A DNA stretch of 64,000 nt. Origin: Campylobacterales bacterium. Lineage in GTDB: Bacteria > Campylobacterota > Campylobacteria > Campylobacterales > QNZT01. The stretch covers positions 25,505 through 89,504 of the forward strand of contig JALVVR010000066.1 of the NCBI GenBank assembly GCA_027023305.1, in the 5' to 3' direction. Within the stretch, counting starts at the first letter, position 1. Every line of letters begins with the position of its first letter. Positions 35,666-45,079 of the stretch are shown here, in pieces. The translations under genes were made by a program, and so were the position numbers. The notes beneath the pieces were generated by a model. It was not told the origin of the DNA, searched no databases, and saw nothing but the letters and a program-made list of their open reading frames with translations.

Positions 35666-37876
35666 ATGATTGATACAGAGATAGTTGATTTTTTTATGGA
35701 GGAAGCTGAAGAGCTTTTTGATGGTATAAACTCAATACTTCTTAAAAATGAAGAAGTAGGAGAGATTTCTAGTGAAGAACTAGACTCTCTTTTTAGAAAC
35801 ATGCATACTATAAAAGGTGGGGCTGGATCAGTAGGTTTAGTAAATGTATCTAAATTTACCCATCATTTAGAAACTTTTTTAGATGAGATACGGGAAGGAG
35901 AAGTAGAGTTTACTAAAGAGATTATAAACTTTTTTATTGACTCAGTTTCAAAGATACAAGATATCTTAGATAGTGAGTATGATGGAAATATTGATGAAAG
36001 TGAAGTTGACACTATGGTTGAGGAATTAAAGAAAGAGATTGATTCTTTTCATGGAAACAACGATGCAGTAGTAAAGGAAAAGGTTCAAAATGGAGAAAAC
36101 CTATCTGCAAATGTAGCTGAATTACTAGACATATTTGAAGATATTTTTAAAATTTTAAATGAAATTGAAACCAGTCAAAGTATAGAAAATATAGCTATAG
36201 ATGAACTTTTTAGATATGTTCATACCCTAAAAGGCTCTTCACAATTTTTATATCTTTCATATTTCCCAACTTATATGCATGATTTAGAAAATATTTTAGA
36301 TGATGTAAGAAATGAAAAACTGCCTTATACCATAGAATTAAATACTTTTCTTTTAAATTCACTCTATATAGCTCAAGAGATGATAGATTTAGAACTAAAT
36401 GGAAATTTAGAAAAAGAGAAGTTTGAAAGTAAACTAAAATCTCTAAAAGAGGAGATTAAAGAGTTTGAGAATACAAGTGAAGAAAGCTTGGGATTTGAGA
36501 TATTTGATGATGAACTTGATATAGATATGCAAGCTTTTGAAATCTTTGATGATGAACCAGTTCAAAAAGAGAATCCAGTTATAGCTACACCTAAAGAAGT
36601 AAAAAAAGAGCAAATTCAAACTCCTAAAAAAGAGAAAAAGGAAGTAAAAAAACCTGTAGAAAAAAGTATAAAAAAAGCAGCATCTTCTAGCTCAATAAGA
36701 GTAAATCTTGATAAGATAGATACTCTTATGAATAGAGTTGGAGACCTTGTTATAACTAAAAGTATGCTATTTCAATTTGCAGATAACTTAAAAGAACATA
36801 GTGATATATATAAAAAAATAGTAGAAAGATTAGAAACTCTTGATCGTGATATAAGAGAGCTTCAAGAATCAGTTATGTCAGTTCGTATGGTTCCTATGGA
36901 AAGTGTATATGCAAGACTTCCTAAAATGGTTAGGGACTTAGCAAAAAAACTTGACAAAAAAGTAAAGTTTGAACACTTTGGAGATAATGTTGAGATAGAT
37001 AAAATGATGGTGGAAGGACTTATGGATCCTCTAACTCATATCATCAGAAACTCACTTGACCATGGTATAGAGACTCCTGATATTAGAAGACAAAAAGGCA
37101 AAAAAGAGGGAGGAACTCTTACTATAACTGCAGCTCAAGAGAGTGGAAATATTATAATAAGCATAAAAGATGATGGAGCAGGTATAGATATAGATAGAGT
37201 TTCACAAAAAGCTCTTGAAAATGGTGTAATAACAGAGGATGAGCTAAATAAGATGAGCTTTGATGATAAAGCTATGCTTATCTTTTCTGCTGGACTTTCC
37301 ACTGCAAAAGAGGTTAGTGATGTTTCAGGTCGTGGTGTTGGAATGGATGTAGTTGCAAACAACATTCACTCTCTTGGTGGGAAAATAGATATAAAAACTG
37401 AACTAGGTCGTGGAACTGAGTTAAAGATAATCCTACCTTTAACACTTGCTATACTAGATGGTTTAAATGTGATGGTCGGAGATAGAAAGTTTATCCTACC
37501 ACTTAGCACTATAGTAGAGTCTATAAAACCAAAAGAGTATATGATAAAAAACATAGGTCAAGGGAATCGTGAGCTACTAATGCTAAGAAATGAATTTATC
37601 CCTATTGTAAAACTGTACTCATTTTTTGGAGTTGAAACTAGATGTGAAAACTTAGAAGATGGTATGATCATAATAGTAAAAAGTTCAAATACAAAAATAG
37701 CACTATATGTAGATGACTTTTTAAACCAAGAGCAAATAGTTGTAAAATCACTAGAAAAAAACTATAAAAAGATAAAAGGAATTGGTGCTGCTACTATACG
37801 AGGTGATGGAAGTATAGGTCTGATTTTGGATGTCATGAACATCATGGAAAAAAATAAAATAAAAGAGGAGGCATAA
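35666..37876 (+). CDS. cheA: Chemotaxis histidine kinase CheA with two HPt domains
   Basis: The 736-residue kinase has two phosphotransfer domains, with phospho-acceptor histidines in MHTIKGG (His47) and VHTLKGS (His186). A charged linker follows (about 300-335), then the P3 dimerisation domain, the ATPase with the N box HIIRNSLDHGIE, G1 DDGAGID and G2 GRGVGMDVV, and a C-terminal CheW-like domain. Two HPt modules are more than the classical enterobacterial CheA. It lies 13 bases after the receptor and overlaps the cheW start. Confidence 0.96.
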   Translation: MIDTEIVDFFMEEAEELFDGINSILLKNEEVGEISSEELDSLFRNMHTIKGGAGSVGLVNVSKFTHHLETFLDEIREGEVEFTKEIINFFIDSVSKIQDILDSEYDGNIDESEVDTMVEELKKEIDSFHGNNDAVVKEKVQNGENLSANVAELLDIFEDIFKILNEIETSQSIENIAIDELFRYVHTLKGSSQFLYLSYFPTYMHDLENILDDVRNEKLPYTIELNTFLLNSLYIAQEMIDLELNGNLEKEKFESKLKSLKEEIKEFENTSEESLGFEIFDDELDIDMQAFEIFDDEPVQKENPVIATPKEVKKEQIQTPKKEKKEVKKPVEKSIKKAASSSSIRVNLDKIDTLMNRVGDLVITKSMLFQFADNLKEHSDIYKKIVERLETLDRDIRELQESVMSVRMVPMESVYARLPKMVRDLAKKLDKKVKFEHFGDNVEIDKMMVEGLMDPLTHIIRNSLDHGIETPDIRRQKGKKEGGTLTITAAQESGNIIISIKDDGAGIDIDRVSQKALENGVITEDELNKMSFDDKAMLIFSAGLSTAKEVSDVSGRGVGMDVVANNIHSLGGKIDIKTELGRGTELKIILPLTLAILDGLNVMVGDRKFILPLSTIVESIKPKEYMIKNIGQGNRELLMLRNEFIPIVKLYSFFGVETRCENLEDGMIIIVKSSNTKIALYVDDFLNQEQIVVKSLEKNYKKIKGIGAATIRGDGSIGLILDVMNIMEKNKIKEEA

Positions 37877-38313
37877 TGGAACATGTTGTTTTTAAACTTA
37901 TAGATGAAAACTTTGCTATAAGATTAGATCAAATAAAAGAGATACTTGTATATGACCAAATTATAATAACTCCTCTTTTTAATGAAGAGCCTTGGGTAAA
38001 AGGTGTTATAAATCTAAGAGGTGAAGTTATACCTATTTTGGATTTAAGGATAAAATTTAATCAAGAAAATCCAACTTTTGACGATAATACAGTGGCAATA
38101 GTTATAAAAACAGATGAAGATAAACTATTAGGTATCATTATAGATAAGATAGAACAAATTATTCCTATAAAAAAATCACAAGTTTCACAGACTTATGATT
38201 TAGATATAGGGATAGATCAAAAATATATAAAGAATCTTATAAAACTAGATGACAAAGAGATGATAGTTTTACTTAATATTGACAAAATTTTAAAAATAAA
38301 ACAAATAGCATAA
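37876..38313 (+). CDS. cheW: Chemotaxis adaptor CheW
   Basis: The 145-residue protein is a single CheW domain, with FKLIDENFAIRLDQIKEIL at the start and VKGVINLRGEVIPILDLRIKF (about residues 41-61) in the middle, the usual receptor/CheA-binding fold. It shares one base with the cheA stop and is followed by cheY after 9 bases. Confidence 0.95.
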   Translation: MEHVVFKLIDENFAIRLDQIKEILVYDQIIITPLFNEEPWVKGVINLRGEVIPILDLRIKFNQENPTFDDNTVAIVIKTDEDKLLGIIIDKIEQIIPIKKSQVSQTYDLDIGIDQKYIKNLIKLDDKEMIVLLNIDKILKIKQIA

Positions 38314-38322
38314 GGGGAAGAC

Positions 38323-38706
38323 ATGAAAATATTAGTTGTTGATGATAGTCAAATCATGAGAAGAATCTTAAAAGTAGGTGTAGGAAAAATAGATAAGGAA
38401 GCCACTATATTAGAGGCAGAAAATGGAAAAGAGGCATTAGAAATCTTAAGAGATAATCCTGATATTGATTTTACATTTTTAGATATAAATATGCCTATCA
38501 TGGGAGGTGATGAGATGCTAAAAATATTAAGAGCTGACCCAGAGTTAAAACATCACAAAGTGATAATCCAAACAACAGAGGGAAGAAAAGAAAAGTTCCA
38601 AGAGATAAAATCAATGGGAATAAGTGGATATATCATAAAACCATATACTCAACAAATAGTTGAAAATATGGTTAAAAAACTATCAGAAAAACTAGCAACT
38701 GCATAA
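38323..38706 (+). CDS. cheY: CheY-like single-domain response regulator
   Basis: The 127-residue receiver has all phosphorylation residues: ILVVDDSQ (acidic pair), FTFLDINMPIMGG (phosphoacceptor Asp), IIQTTEG and YIIKPYT (Lys). A GGGGAAG site precedes the ATG. As the last gene of the cheV-mcp-cheA-cheW operon it is probably the output of this cluster, either to the flagellar switch or to another target. The symbol is by family and position. Confidence 0.88.
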   Translation: MKILVVDDSQIMRRILKVGVGKIDKEATILEAENGKEALEILRDNPDIDFTFLDINMPIMGGDEMLKILRADPELKHHKVIIQTTEGRKEKFQEIKSMGISGYIIKPYTQQIVENMVKKLSEKLATA

Positions 38707-38722
38707 GGAGATTTCCTTATGC
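38701..38722. terminator. Short bidirectional hairpin between cheY and glmU
   Basis: GCATAAGGA and TCCTTATGC form a 9-bp stem around GATT. It overlaps the cheY stop and touches the glmU stop on the other strand. Run-on A/T sequences flank it, so it can serve both convergent genes. Confidence 0.6.
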
Positions 38723-40011
38723 TATGAAAAAAACTTTTTGAAAAAACCCTCTATACTTTTTAGAGGAGTTCTACTTATTGCCAAAACACCACTTTTTACA
38801 TCTTTTGTAACAGTTGTGCCAGCAGCTATGATAACATCATCCTCTATTACAACTGGGGCCACAAGTTGGGTATCACTACCTACAAAAACATTTTTACCAA
38901 TCTTTGTTTTATACTTTTTCTTTCCATCATAGTTACAAGTAATAGTTCCAGCTCCTATATTTGAACCCTCATCTATATCACTATCACCAAGATAACTAAG
39001 ATGTCCCGCTTTTACACCCGTAAGAGTTGATTTTTTAATCTCTACAAAGTTTCCTATATGAGAACTTTTAAGAGTTGAGTTTGGTCTAACTCTAGCCATT
39101 GGCCCAACAGAGCTATCTACTATCTCACTATCCTCTACCACAGAGTTTGTTTTTATGATAGAATTTACAATTTTAGTATTTCCCAAAAGAGAAACTCCAT
39201 TTTCTATCACACTCTCTCCCTCTATCACTACACCACTCTCTATATAAGTAGTCTCAGGAAGTCTAAATATCACTCCATCTCGCATGAAGTTCTCTTTTAT
39301 ACGATTTTGCATCAAAACTTCACTATCAGATAAGTCTTTTTTAGAGTTTACACCTTTAAAGTTTTCCTCTTTTACATAAAGTGGAGAGACTCTCAACCCA
39401 TCTTTTTTAGCCATCTCTACTAAATCTGTTATATAGTATTCTTTTTGAGCATTGTTATTTGATAGTTTTGGAAGATAGTTTTTAAATATATGAGATTTAA
39501 AAAGATAAACTCCAGCATTTACACTTTTAGTTTTTAACTCCTCTTTATTTGCATCTTTTTGCTCTACTATTTTTACAACCTCATCATTTTCTATGATAAC
39601 TCTACCATATCCATCTGGATTTTGTAGCTCTATAACACTCATGACGATATCATTTGGCATACTCAAAAAGCCTTTTAGCTCCTCAGCCTCAACCAAAGGC
39701 ATATCTCCATTTAAAACTAAGATACTCTCATGTTTTGTATCAACTCCCATAACAGCCCCACCAGTTCCAGGAAACTTTTCATGGTCTTGCAAAACAAAGT
39801 TTACATCATCAAAATACTTTTGCATCTCCCTTTTTACCAAATCAGCTTGATGATAAAGTACAACACTTACATCATCACTAAGCTTTTTTGCCTCCTTTAT
39901 AGAGTAGTAAAGCATTTCATATCCACTAATTTTATGTAAAACCTTAGGCAAACTTGACTTCATCCTAGTGCCTTTACCTGCTGCTAAAATAATTATTGAT
40001 AAATTCATCAA
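38722..40011 (-). CDS. glmU: Bifunctional N-acetylglucosamine-1-phosphate uridyltransferase / GlcN-1-P acetyltransferase
   Basis: GlmU makes UDP-GlcNAc for peptidoglycan and LPS. The N-terminal domain has [34 protein letters not shown] and LNGDMPLV. The C-terminal left-handed beta-helix has [51 protein letters not shown] and [12 protein letters not shown]. The 429-residue length matches the short epsilonproteobacterial form. Confidence 0.98.
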   Translation of the reverse strand: MMNLSIIILAAGKGTRMKSSLPKVLHKISGYEMLYYSIKEAKKLSDDVSVVLYHQADLVKREMQKYFDDVNFVLQDHEKFPGTGGAVMGVDTKHESILVLNGDMPLVEAEELKGFLSMPNDIVMSVIELQNPDGYGRVIIENDEVVKIVEQKDANKEELKTKSVNAGVYLFKSHIFKNYLPKLSNNNAQKEYYITDLVEMAKKDGLRVSPLYVKEENFKGVNSKKDLSDSEVLMQNRIKENFMRDGVIFRLPETTYIESGVVIEGESVIENGVSLLGNTKIVNSIIKTNSVVEDSEIVDSSVGPMARVRPNSTLKSSHIGNFVEIKKSTLTGVKAGHLSYLGDSDIDEGSNIGAGTITCNYDGKKKYKTKIGKNVFVGSDTQLVAPVVIEDDVIIAAGTTVTKDVKSGVLAISRTPLKSIEGFFKKFFS

Positions 40012-40075
40012 AAATCCTTAAAATTATTTTTCATTTAGTCGATATTATCTAAAGATTTATAAAAAAGGGAAACTA

Positions 40076-40843
40076 ATGGATTTAGGTAGTGTAATTGGTT
40101 TAGTACTTACTATAGGATTACTCATTGCATCAATGGCTATGGGAGTGGGTATTGGTCCATATATAGATGTGCCATCTATTATGATTGTTTTTGGTGGAAC
40201 CATAGGAACTTTGCTTATCGGATTTAAACTTGAACAAATGAAAAAGTTTGGTAAGATTTTTATGATAGCAATAAAACCACCCCAAATCAATAATTCAGAA
40301 ATTATAGAAAAAATCGTAAACTATGCTTCAAAAGCAAGAAAAGAGGGTATTCTTAGTATAGAAGGTGATTTAGCAAATGAAGAAAATGAGTTTTTAAAAA
40401 AAGGTCTTTCCTTAGCAGTTGATGGTATAGAACCTGAAAATATTAAAGAGATGATGGAAGTTGAACTAGAACAAATCTCATCTCGACATGCAGATAATGC
40501 CTCACTTTTTGATCAAATAGCAGGATTTGCAGGGGCTATGGGAATGATAGGAACTCTTATCGGATTGGTTGCTATGCTTCTAAACATGGCAGATCCTGCA
40601 GCAATTGGACCAGCTATGGCAGTTGCACTTCTTACAACTATGTATGGTGCTATTTTAGGAAATGTTTTTGGAACTCCTATATCAAATATCCTAATTCTTA
40701 GAGATAAAGAAGAAATGGCTTCAAAAACTCTTATAATTGAAGGTATTATGTCTATAAATGCAGGAGATAATCCAAGAAATATAGAAGCAAAACTATTTGC
40801 CTTTTTAGAACCAGCAAATAGAAAATCTCAGTTTGATAAGTAG
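40076..40843 (+). CDS. motA: Flagellar stator subunit MotA
   Basis: MotA and MotB form the ion-driven stator. The 255-residue protein has four membrane helices (about 5-22, 30-50, 152-175 and 180-200), with GGTIGTLLIGF near the start and AGFAGAMGMIGTLIGLVAMLLNM plus GPAMAVALLTTMYGAILGNV in the second pair. AGGGAAAC precedes the ATG. It is followed by motB after 8 bases. Confidence 0.96.
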   Translation: MDLGSVIGLVLTIGLLIASMAMGVGIGPYIDVPSIMIVFGGTIGTLLIGFKLEQMKKFGKIFMIAIKPPQINNSEIIEKIVNYASKARKEGILSIEGDLANEENEFLKKGLSLAVDGIEPENIKEMMEVELEQISSRHADNASLFDQIAGFAGAMGMIGTLIGLVAMLLNMADPAAIGPAMAVALLTTMYGAILGNVFGTPISNILILRDKEEMASKTLIIEGIMSINAGDNPRNIEAKLFAFLEPANRKSQFDK

Positions 40844-40851
40844 GAAATAAA

Positions 40852-41622
40852 ATGGCTAAAAAATGTCCTAAAGTAGAATGTCCAAAATGTCTTCCTGGAT
40901 GGTTAGCAGCTTTTGGAGATCTTATGAGTCTACTTCTATGTTTCTTTGTTCTACTTCTTTCTATGTCAAGCATGGATGCAAAAAAAGTTCAAGCAGCAGC
41001 TGGAAGTCTGCAAGGAGCTATGAGTGTACTTGATGGAGAGACTTCAACTGATGTACAAAACAACCAACTCCAAGTAGCAACTCCTATCCAAAGTGATACC
41101 CAAAGTGCAAAACAAATAAAAAGTATGCAACAAACAATAGTCGAAATAAACGAAATGATGAAAAAAAGTGCAAAAGGAACAGAGGTAAGTTTACAAGAGA
41201 GTGAAGATGGTTTTTTGATAAGACTCCCTGCAAATATACTATTTGAAAAAGCAAAAGCAAATATAATAAATGATGATGCCTTTTTATTTTTAAAAAGAAT
41301 GGCTCTTATCATAGACAAACTTCCAAAAGATATGTATGTAAATGTCATAGGACATACTGACTCAACTCCTGTACATACTGATGAATTCAAGGATAACTGG
41401 GAACTCTCAACTGCTAGAGCAGTATCAGTAGTAAAAGAACTTATAAAAGATGGTGTAAATCCAAAATTTTTAGCTGCTTGTGGAAAAGCTGGATTTGACC
41501 CCATAGCTTCAAACAACACCAACGATGGTAGAGCAAAAAACAGAAGAGTAGAGTTATACTTCTTTTCAAAGAAAAAGGAAAATAAAGAGAGTACTAAAAA
41601 GAGTATTTTAGATAAAAAATAG
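40852..41622 (+). CDS. motB: Flagellar stator subunit MotB
   Basis: The 256-residue protein has a single membrane helix (AAFGDLMSLLLCFFVLLLSMSSMD) containing the ion-binding Asp in GDLM. The C-terminal OmpA-like peptidoglycan-binding domain follows, with YVNVIGHTDSTPVHT and NDGRAKNRRVELYF. The N-terminus is unusual in holding three Cys (KKCPKVECPKCLPG) before the helix. It belongs to the motAB operon. Confidence 0.96.
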   Translation: MAKKCPKVECPKCLPGWLAAFGDLMSLLLCFFVLLLSMSSMDAKKVQAAAGSLQGAMSVLDGETSTDVQNNQLQVATPIQSDTQSAKQIKSMQQTIVEINEMMKKSAKGTEVSLQESEDGFLIRLPANILFEKAKANIINDDAFLFLKRMALIIDKLPKDMYVNVIGHTDSTPVHTDEFKDNWELSTARAVSVVKELIKDGVNPKFLAACGKAGFDPIASNNTNDGRAKNRRVELYFFSKKKENKESTKKSILDKK

Positions 41623-41634
41623 TATTATCCTCTC

Positions 41635-42498
41635 ATGATTGATAAGATACAGTACTATTTAGTTATATTTTTTGCAAAATTTTTGATGCTTCTTCCAAAA
41701 AAAGTAAGGAGAGGATTTTTTAAAACTTTAGCATACTTAACCTATCTTCTATACAACAAAAACAAAAAAACTATAGAACAAAATTTAAAATATATCTATG
41801 AAAATATATCAGACAAAAAAATAAAACAGATTCAAATCTCTTGCTATAAAAAGCTCTTTTTAACAATTCTAAGTATCATAGAAAATGAGCATCTATCAAA
41901 AGAAGAGATAAGAAAAATGGTTACATTTGAAAATAAACAATATTTAGACAATCTCCAAAAACCTTTTATCTTTGTAACTGCTCACTTAGGAAACTTAGAC
42001 ACTTTAGGTGTTATACTTGGAGAGTTTTTTGGGAGGACTGTTCATGTCCAACAAAAAGTAAAAAATCCACTTCTTTATAACTATATGAGTAAACAAAGAG
42101 AAAAATACGGCATAACATTTGTGGAAAAACACGGAGCTGTAAAACACTTAGTTAGAACTATCAAAAAAGGTGAAGTTATATCTTTGGTTATAGACCAAAG
42201 TATCAGAAAATCTTCTGCAACACCTGTTAAGTTTTTAGGCAAAAATACTTATCAACTAGCAACCTCTTCCCTACTCTCACATAAGTTTAATATACCTATT
42301 TTACCTATATTTATAGTAGGAGAAGATGATAAGTATAAAGTTATACTCAAAGAGCCTATTTACCCAAATGGTAAAAGTATTGAAGAGTTAAACCAAATCC
42401 AAGCAGATATCATGAGTGATATGATAAATAAATATCCTGAGGAATGGTTTTGGTGTCATAAAAGATTTAAAAACTCAGCTCCAAAGATTTATCAGTAG
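41635..42498 (+). CDS. lpxL: Lipid A biosynthesis acyltransferase (LpxL/HtrB family)
   Basis: The enzyme adds a secondary acyl chain to lipid A at the inner membrane. The 287-residue protein begins with a hydrophobic anchor (YYLVIFFAKFLMLLP). The acyltransferase motif FVTAHLGNLDTLG has the HxxxxD pair, followed by VHVQQKVKNPLLYNYMSKQREKYG, SLVIDQS and the ending YPEEWFWCHKRFK. It begins 12 bases after motB. Its 3' end overlaps acpS on the opposite strand by 32 bases. Confidence 0.92.
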   Translation: MIDKIQYYLVIFFAKFLMLLPKKVRRGFFKTLAYLTYLLYNKNKKTIEQNLKYIYENISDKKIKQIQISCYKKLFLTILSIIENEHLSKEEIRKMVTFENKQYLDNLQKPFIFVTAHLGNLDTLGVILGEFFGRTVHVQQKVKNPLLYNYMSKQREKYGITFVEKHGAVKHLVRTIKKGEVISLVIDQSIRKSSATPVKFLGKNTYQLATSSLLSHKFNIPILPIFIVGEDDKYKVILKEPIYPNGKSIEELNQIQADIMSDMINKYPEEWFWCHKRFKNSAPKIYQ

Positions 42499-42847
42499 CC
42501 ATATCCAAAGTACAAACTGCTACAGCATACTCTCCATCATGAGATATAGATAAAGAAGTCCCCTTTATCCCAAACTCATCTACCAATCTTTTAGAGAGTA
42601 AAAAGTAAGGCTTTCCACCCTCCTCTTTTTTTATCTTTATATCAAAAAAAGAACACTTTTTACCTATTCCAGTTCCTAAAGCTTTACTAACTGCTTCTTT
42701 TGTAGCCCAAAATCCAGCGATAGTAGAGAAGTTATTTGCTAACCCTATCTCATCAGAAGATAGAAACTTTTCTAAAGCCCTATCTCCAAACTTCTCCACA
42801 AATTTTTTTACTCTACTTATCTTTACTAAGTCAACACCTACTTGCAA
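42467..42847 (-). CDS. acpS: Holo-[acyl-carrier-protein] synthase
   Basis: AcpS attaches 4'-phosphopantetheine to ACP. The 126-residue protein begins MQVGVDLVKISRVKKFVEKFGDR, with the metal-binding Asp, and has FWATKEAVSKALGTG with the conserved Glu and Lys, then SISHDGEYAVAVC. It lies 8 bases downstream of fliL on the same strand and overlaps the convergent lpxL gene. Confidence 0.97.
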   Translation of the reverse strand: MQVGVDLVKISRVKKFVEKFGDRALEKFLSSDEIGLANNFSTIAGFWATKEAVSKALGTGIGKKCSFFDIKIKKEEGGKPYFLLSKRLVDEFGIKGTSLSISHDGEYAVAVCTLDMATDKSLELSF

Positions 42848-42855
42848 ACATTCTC

Positions 42856-43392
42856 CTATTGGATAACAAACTCCGTAAAAAATACATTTTTAACTTGACC
42901 ATCAATAAAAACTTTGTTTAGTTCAGTTACTAACTCATCTTTTAGAGTCTCTTTTCCTCTTATGGTACTTATCTCTTCATAAGATTTTGCTGATAAAACT
43001 CTTATGATTATATCTCTTACAAGTGGTTTTTTCTTGTCAACTTCAGCTTGAAACTCAGGTGAACTAAGCTCCAAATTTATAGATGTTCGTAAATACCTAC
43101 TTCCACCATCACTAGCTAGATTTACTATAAATTTATCAAGTGCATACATAGGACCTATATTTGCCAAATCATCACTTCTACCCTGTATCGCTTTAGCATT
43201 ATGTTTCACTACTTGTGAATGCCTAGCACTATTTGCATCATTTATTACTTCATCATCTCCATTTAACATCATATATGCAGCAATTCCACCACCTATAAGC
43301 ACTAAAAATAGAATTGATGCTATTAAAATCAAAACTTTGCTTGATCCACCTTTTTGCTCTACCACTTCCTCTTGTTTTGCTACTTCAGCCAT
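42856..43392 (-). CDS. fliL: Flagellar basal body-associated protein FliL
   Basis: FliL surrounds the stator and supports torque. The 178-residue protein has a cytoplasmic N-terminus, one membrane helix (VLILIASILFLVLIGGGIAAYMML), and a stomatin-like periplasmic domain with MYALDKFIVNLASDGGSRYLRTSINLELSS and RDIIIRVLSAKSYEEI. A GGAAGG box precedes the ATG. It is paired with acpS, as in other Campylobacterota. Confidence 0.94.
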   Translation of the reverse strand: MAEVAKQEEVVEQKGGSSKVLILIASILFLVLIGGGIAAYMMLNGDDEVINDANSARHSQVVKHNAKAIQGRSDDLANIGPMYALDKFIVNLASDGGSRYLRTSINLELSSPEFQAEVDKKKPLVRDIIIRVLSAKSYEEISTIRGKETLKDELVTELNKVFIDGQVKNVFFTEFVIQ

Positions 43393-43543
43393 AATTTTCC
43401 TTCCTTTTGTTATAATTTTCCTCGGTTTAAACCTTTAGAGTAAGTTCCTAACTTCTTGCTCTTGTAAACTAAATCGGACAAAAACAAGAAAACTTTAACT
43501 TTTTTTTACCAAAGTTTAGTTTTTTTTCGTAGAGGTATAAAAA

Positions 43544-44344
43544 ATGTCAACAATTGAAAGTTTTTTTTCACTATTTTCTAAACCAATATTTGCAATATCA
43601 AATATATTTAATTCGCTAGGTGCTTTTATACTTTTTAGTTTAAAACTCATACCTCTTTCATTTAAAGCTCCATATAGATTAAAAGAAATTTTTATCCAAA
43701 TAGACTCCATCGGTATAGGCTCAATAGGAGTTATTGCTCTAACTGGTATTTTTACAGGGATGGTTGAAGCTGTTCAGCTTTATCAAGGTTTCCACGAGTT
43801 TGGAGCAGAAAATATCATGGGATATACCATCTTTATCTCTATTTCAAAAGAACTAGGCCCTGTTTTTGCAGGACTTATGGTAACAAGCCGAGCGATATCA
43901 GCTATGGCAGCAGAACTAGGAACTATGAGAGTAACCGAACAAATAGATGCTCTTGATGTATTAGCAGTTGACTCTAAAAAATACTTGATAATCCCAAGAA
44001 TTATAGCTACAACTATCTCTTTACCTATACTTGTAGCTCTTTTTGACTTTTTAGGTAATATTAGTGCTTACTTCATATCAACCTATGCTCTTGGAGTAAA
44101 TCAAACATCCTATACCCAAACTATTAGTCAATTTTTAAATTATAGTGAAATCTTTTCAGGTATCTTAAAAGGAGCAATCTTTGGCTGGATGATTAGCTCT
44201 ATTGGAACTTATATAGGTTACACAGCTGGTGGAGGAGCTAAAGGAGTTGGAGTTGCAACTACAAATGCAGTTGTTTACTCAGCTATCATGGTATTTGTGC
44301 TAGATTATTTTTTATCAGCACTATTTTTATTTTTAAATTGGTAG
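43544..44344 (+). CDS. mlaE: MlaE-type ABC transporter permease, without partner genes nearby
   Basis: MlaE is the permease of the phospholipid-transport (Mla/Iam) ABC system. The 266-residue protein has the family motifs FTGMVEAVQLYQGFHEFG, SISKELGPVFAGLMVTSRAISAMAAELGTMRVTEQIDALDVLA and GYTAGGGAKGVGVATTNAVV, with five or so hydrophobic helices. No MlaF ATPase or MlaD (MCE) gene follows; instead a toxin-antitoxin pair lies tail to tail. The GGTAGTA/TACTACC hairpin at 44340-44363 with a T run may end its transcript. Confidence 0.92.
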   Translation: MSTIESFFSLFSKPIFAISNIFNSLGAFILFSLKLIPLSFKAPYRLKEIFIQIDSIGIGSIGVIALTGIFTGMVEAVQLYQGFHEFGAENIMGYTIFISISKELGPVFAGLMVTSRAISAMAAELGTMRVTEQIDALDVLAVDSKKYLIIPRIIATTISLPILVALFDFLGNISAYFISTYALGVNQTSYTQTISQFLNYSEIFSGILKGAIFGWMISSIGTYIGYTAGGGAKGVGVATTNAVVYSAIMVFVLDYFLSALFLFLNW

Positions 44345-44686
44345 TAAAAGCTTTTCTACTACCTTTTTCATAATAGGTAGTTTATCTCTTAAAACTGTTT
44401 CCAATACAGCTAAATTCAATCCCTCATAATCATGAACGATATAATTTCTCATATCATACACACCTTTTAAATCTCTTTTATCAAACTCTTGCAATAACTC
44501 AAATTCACCTTCATTTGCTAACTTATTAAATTGTTCAGAAATAGAAGTAAAATGCATCATCATAGCAGGTCTTGAACTCTTTTCATCCTCTAAAGCTTTC
44601 GTAATATTTCCTACCTCTTGCACTATTTCTTCTATAAAACGAATCTTTTTATAAATTTTTTCTAATCTTCCATCTGCCTTAGACAT
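44333..44686 (-). CDS. hepT: HepT-type HEPN ribonuclease toxin
   Basis: The 117-residue protein has the HEPN active motif RNYIVHDY (R-x4-H-x-Y), with an N-terminal helical bundle. HepT toxins are RNases that the partner MntA silences by AMPylating the tyrosine of that motif. It overlaps mntA by 8 bases and lies tail to tail with mlaE, overlapping it by 12 bases. Confidence 0.93.
   Translation of the reverse strand: MSKADGRLEKIYKKIRFIEEIVQEVGNITKALEDEKSSRPAMMMHFTSISEQFNKLANEGEFELLQEFDKRDLKGVYDMRNYIVHDYEGLNLAVLETVLRDKLPIMKKVVEKLLLPI
44340..44363 (+). terminator. Hairpin after mlaE, inside the end of hepT
   Basis: GGTAGTA-AAAG pairs with CTTTT-C-TACTACC over 7 plus about 4 bp with one bulge, followed by TTTTT on the plus strand. 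The arm overlaps the 3' codons of the opposite hepT gene. Confidence 0.55.
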
Positions 44687-45005
44687 AAATTACATCCTTT
44701 TTTATCCTATTTACAAAAGAAGAGCTACTATCTATATCAAAGACATCACTATTGAGATTAAACTTATGAGCTATTTTTTCTTTAAGTTCCCTCATTGTTT
44801 CAAAATATTCCCAAACATCATATTTTTCTAAGGCATTTTTATCTACTTTTACAACTATATCTATATCACTAAAGATATCCTCTTCACCTCTCGCAAAACT
44901 ACCGAAAAGACCCACCTTAGAAAAAAATCTATTTTGAGAGCTATTTTTAAACTCTTTTAAAGTATCGACAATCTCATCAACACTTACCTCCGAATCGATT
45001 TGCAT
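44679..45005 (-). CDS. mntA: MntA-type minimal nucleotidyltransferase antitoxin
   Basis: The 108-residue protein carries the nucleotidyltransferase motif GSFARGEEDIFSDIDIVVK, an exact GS-x10-DxD pattern (about residues 32-50), so it should be able to AMPylate HepT. It is the upstream gene of the pair. Both active motifs being intact argues for a functional module. Confidence 0.93.
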   Translation of the reverse strand: MQIDSEVSVDEIVDTLKEFKNSSQNRFFSKVGLFGSFARGEEDIFSDIDIVVKVDKNALEKYDVWEYFETMRELKEKIAHKFNLNSDVFDIDSSSSFVNRIKKDVIYV

Positions 45006-45079
45006 ATCTAACCTTTTTATTTTGATTATAACACATTTATGATAGAATTTTATAAAACCAAATTTTTAAGGTAAAACTC

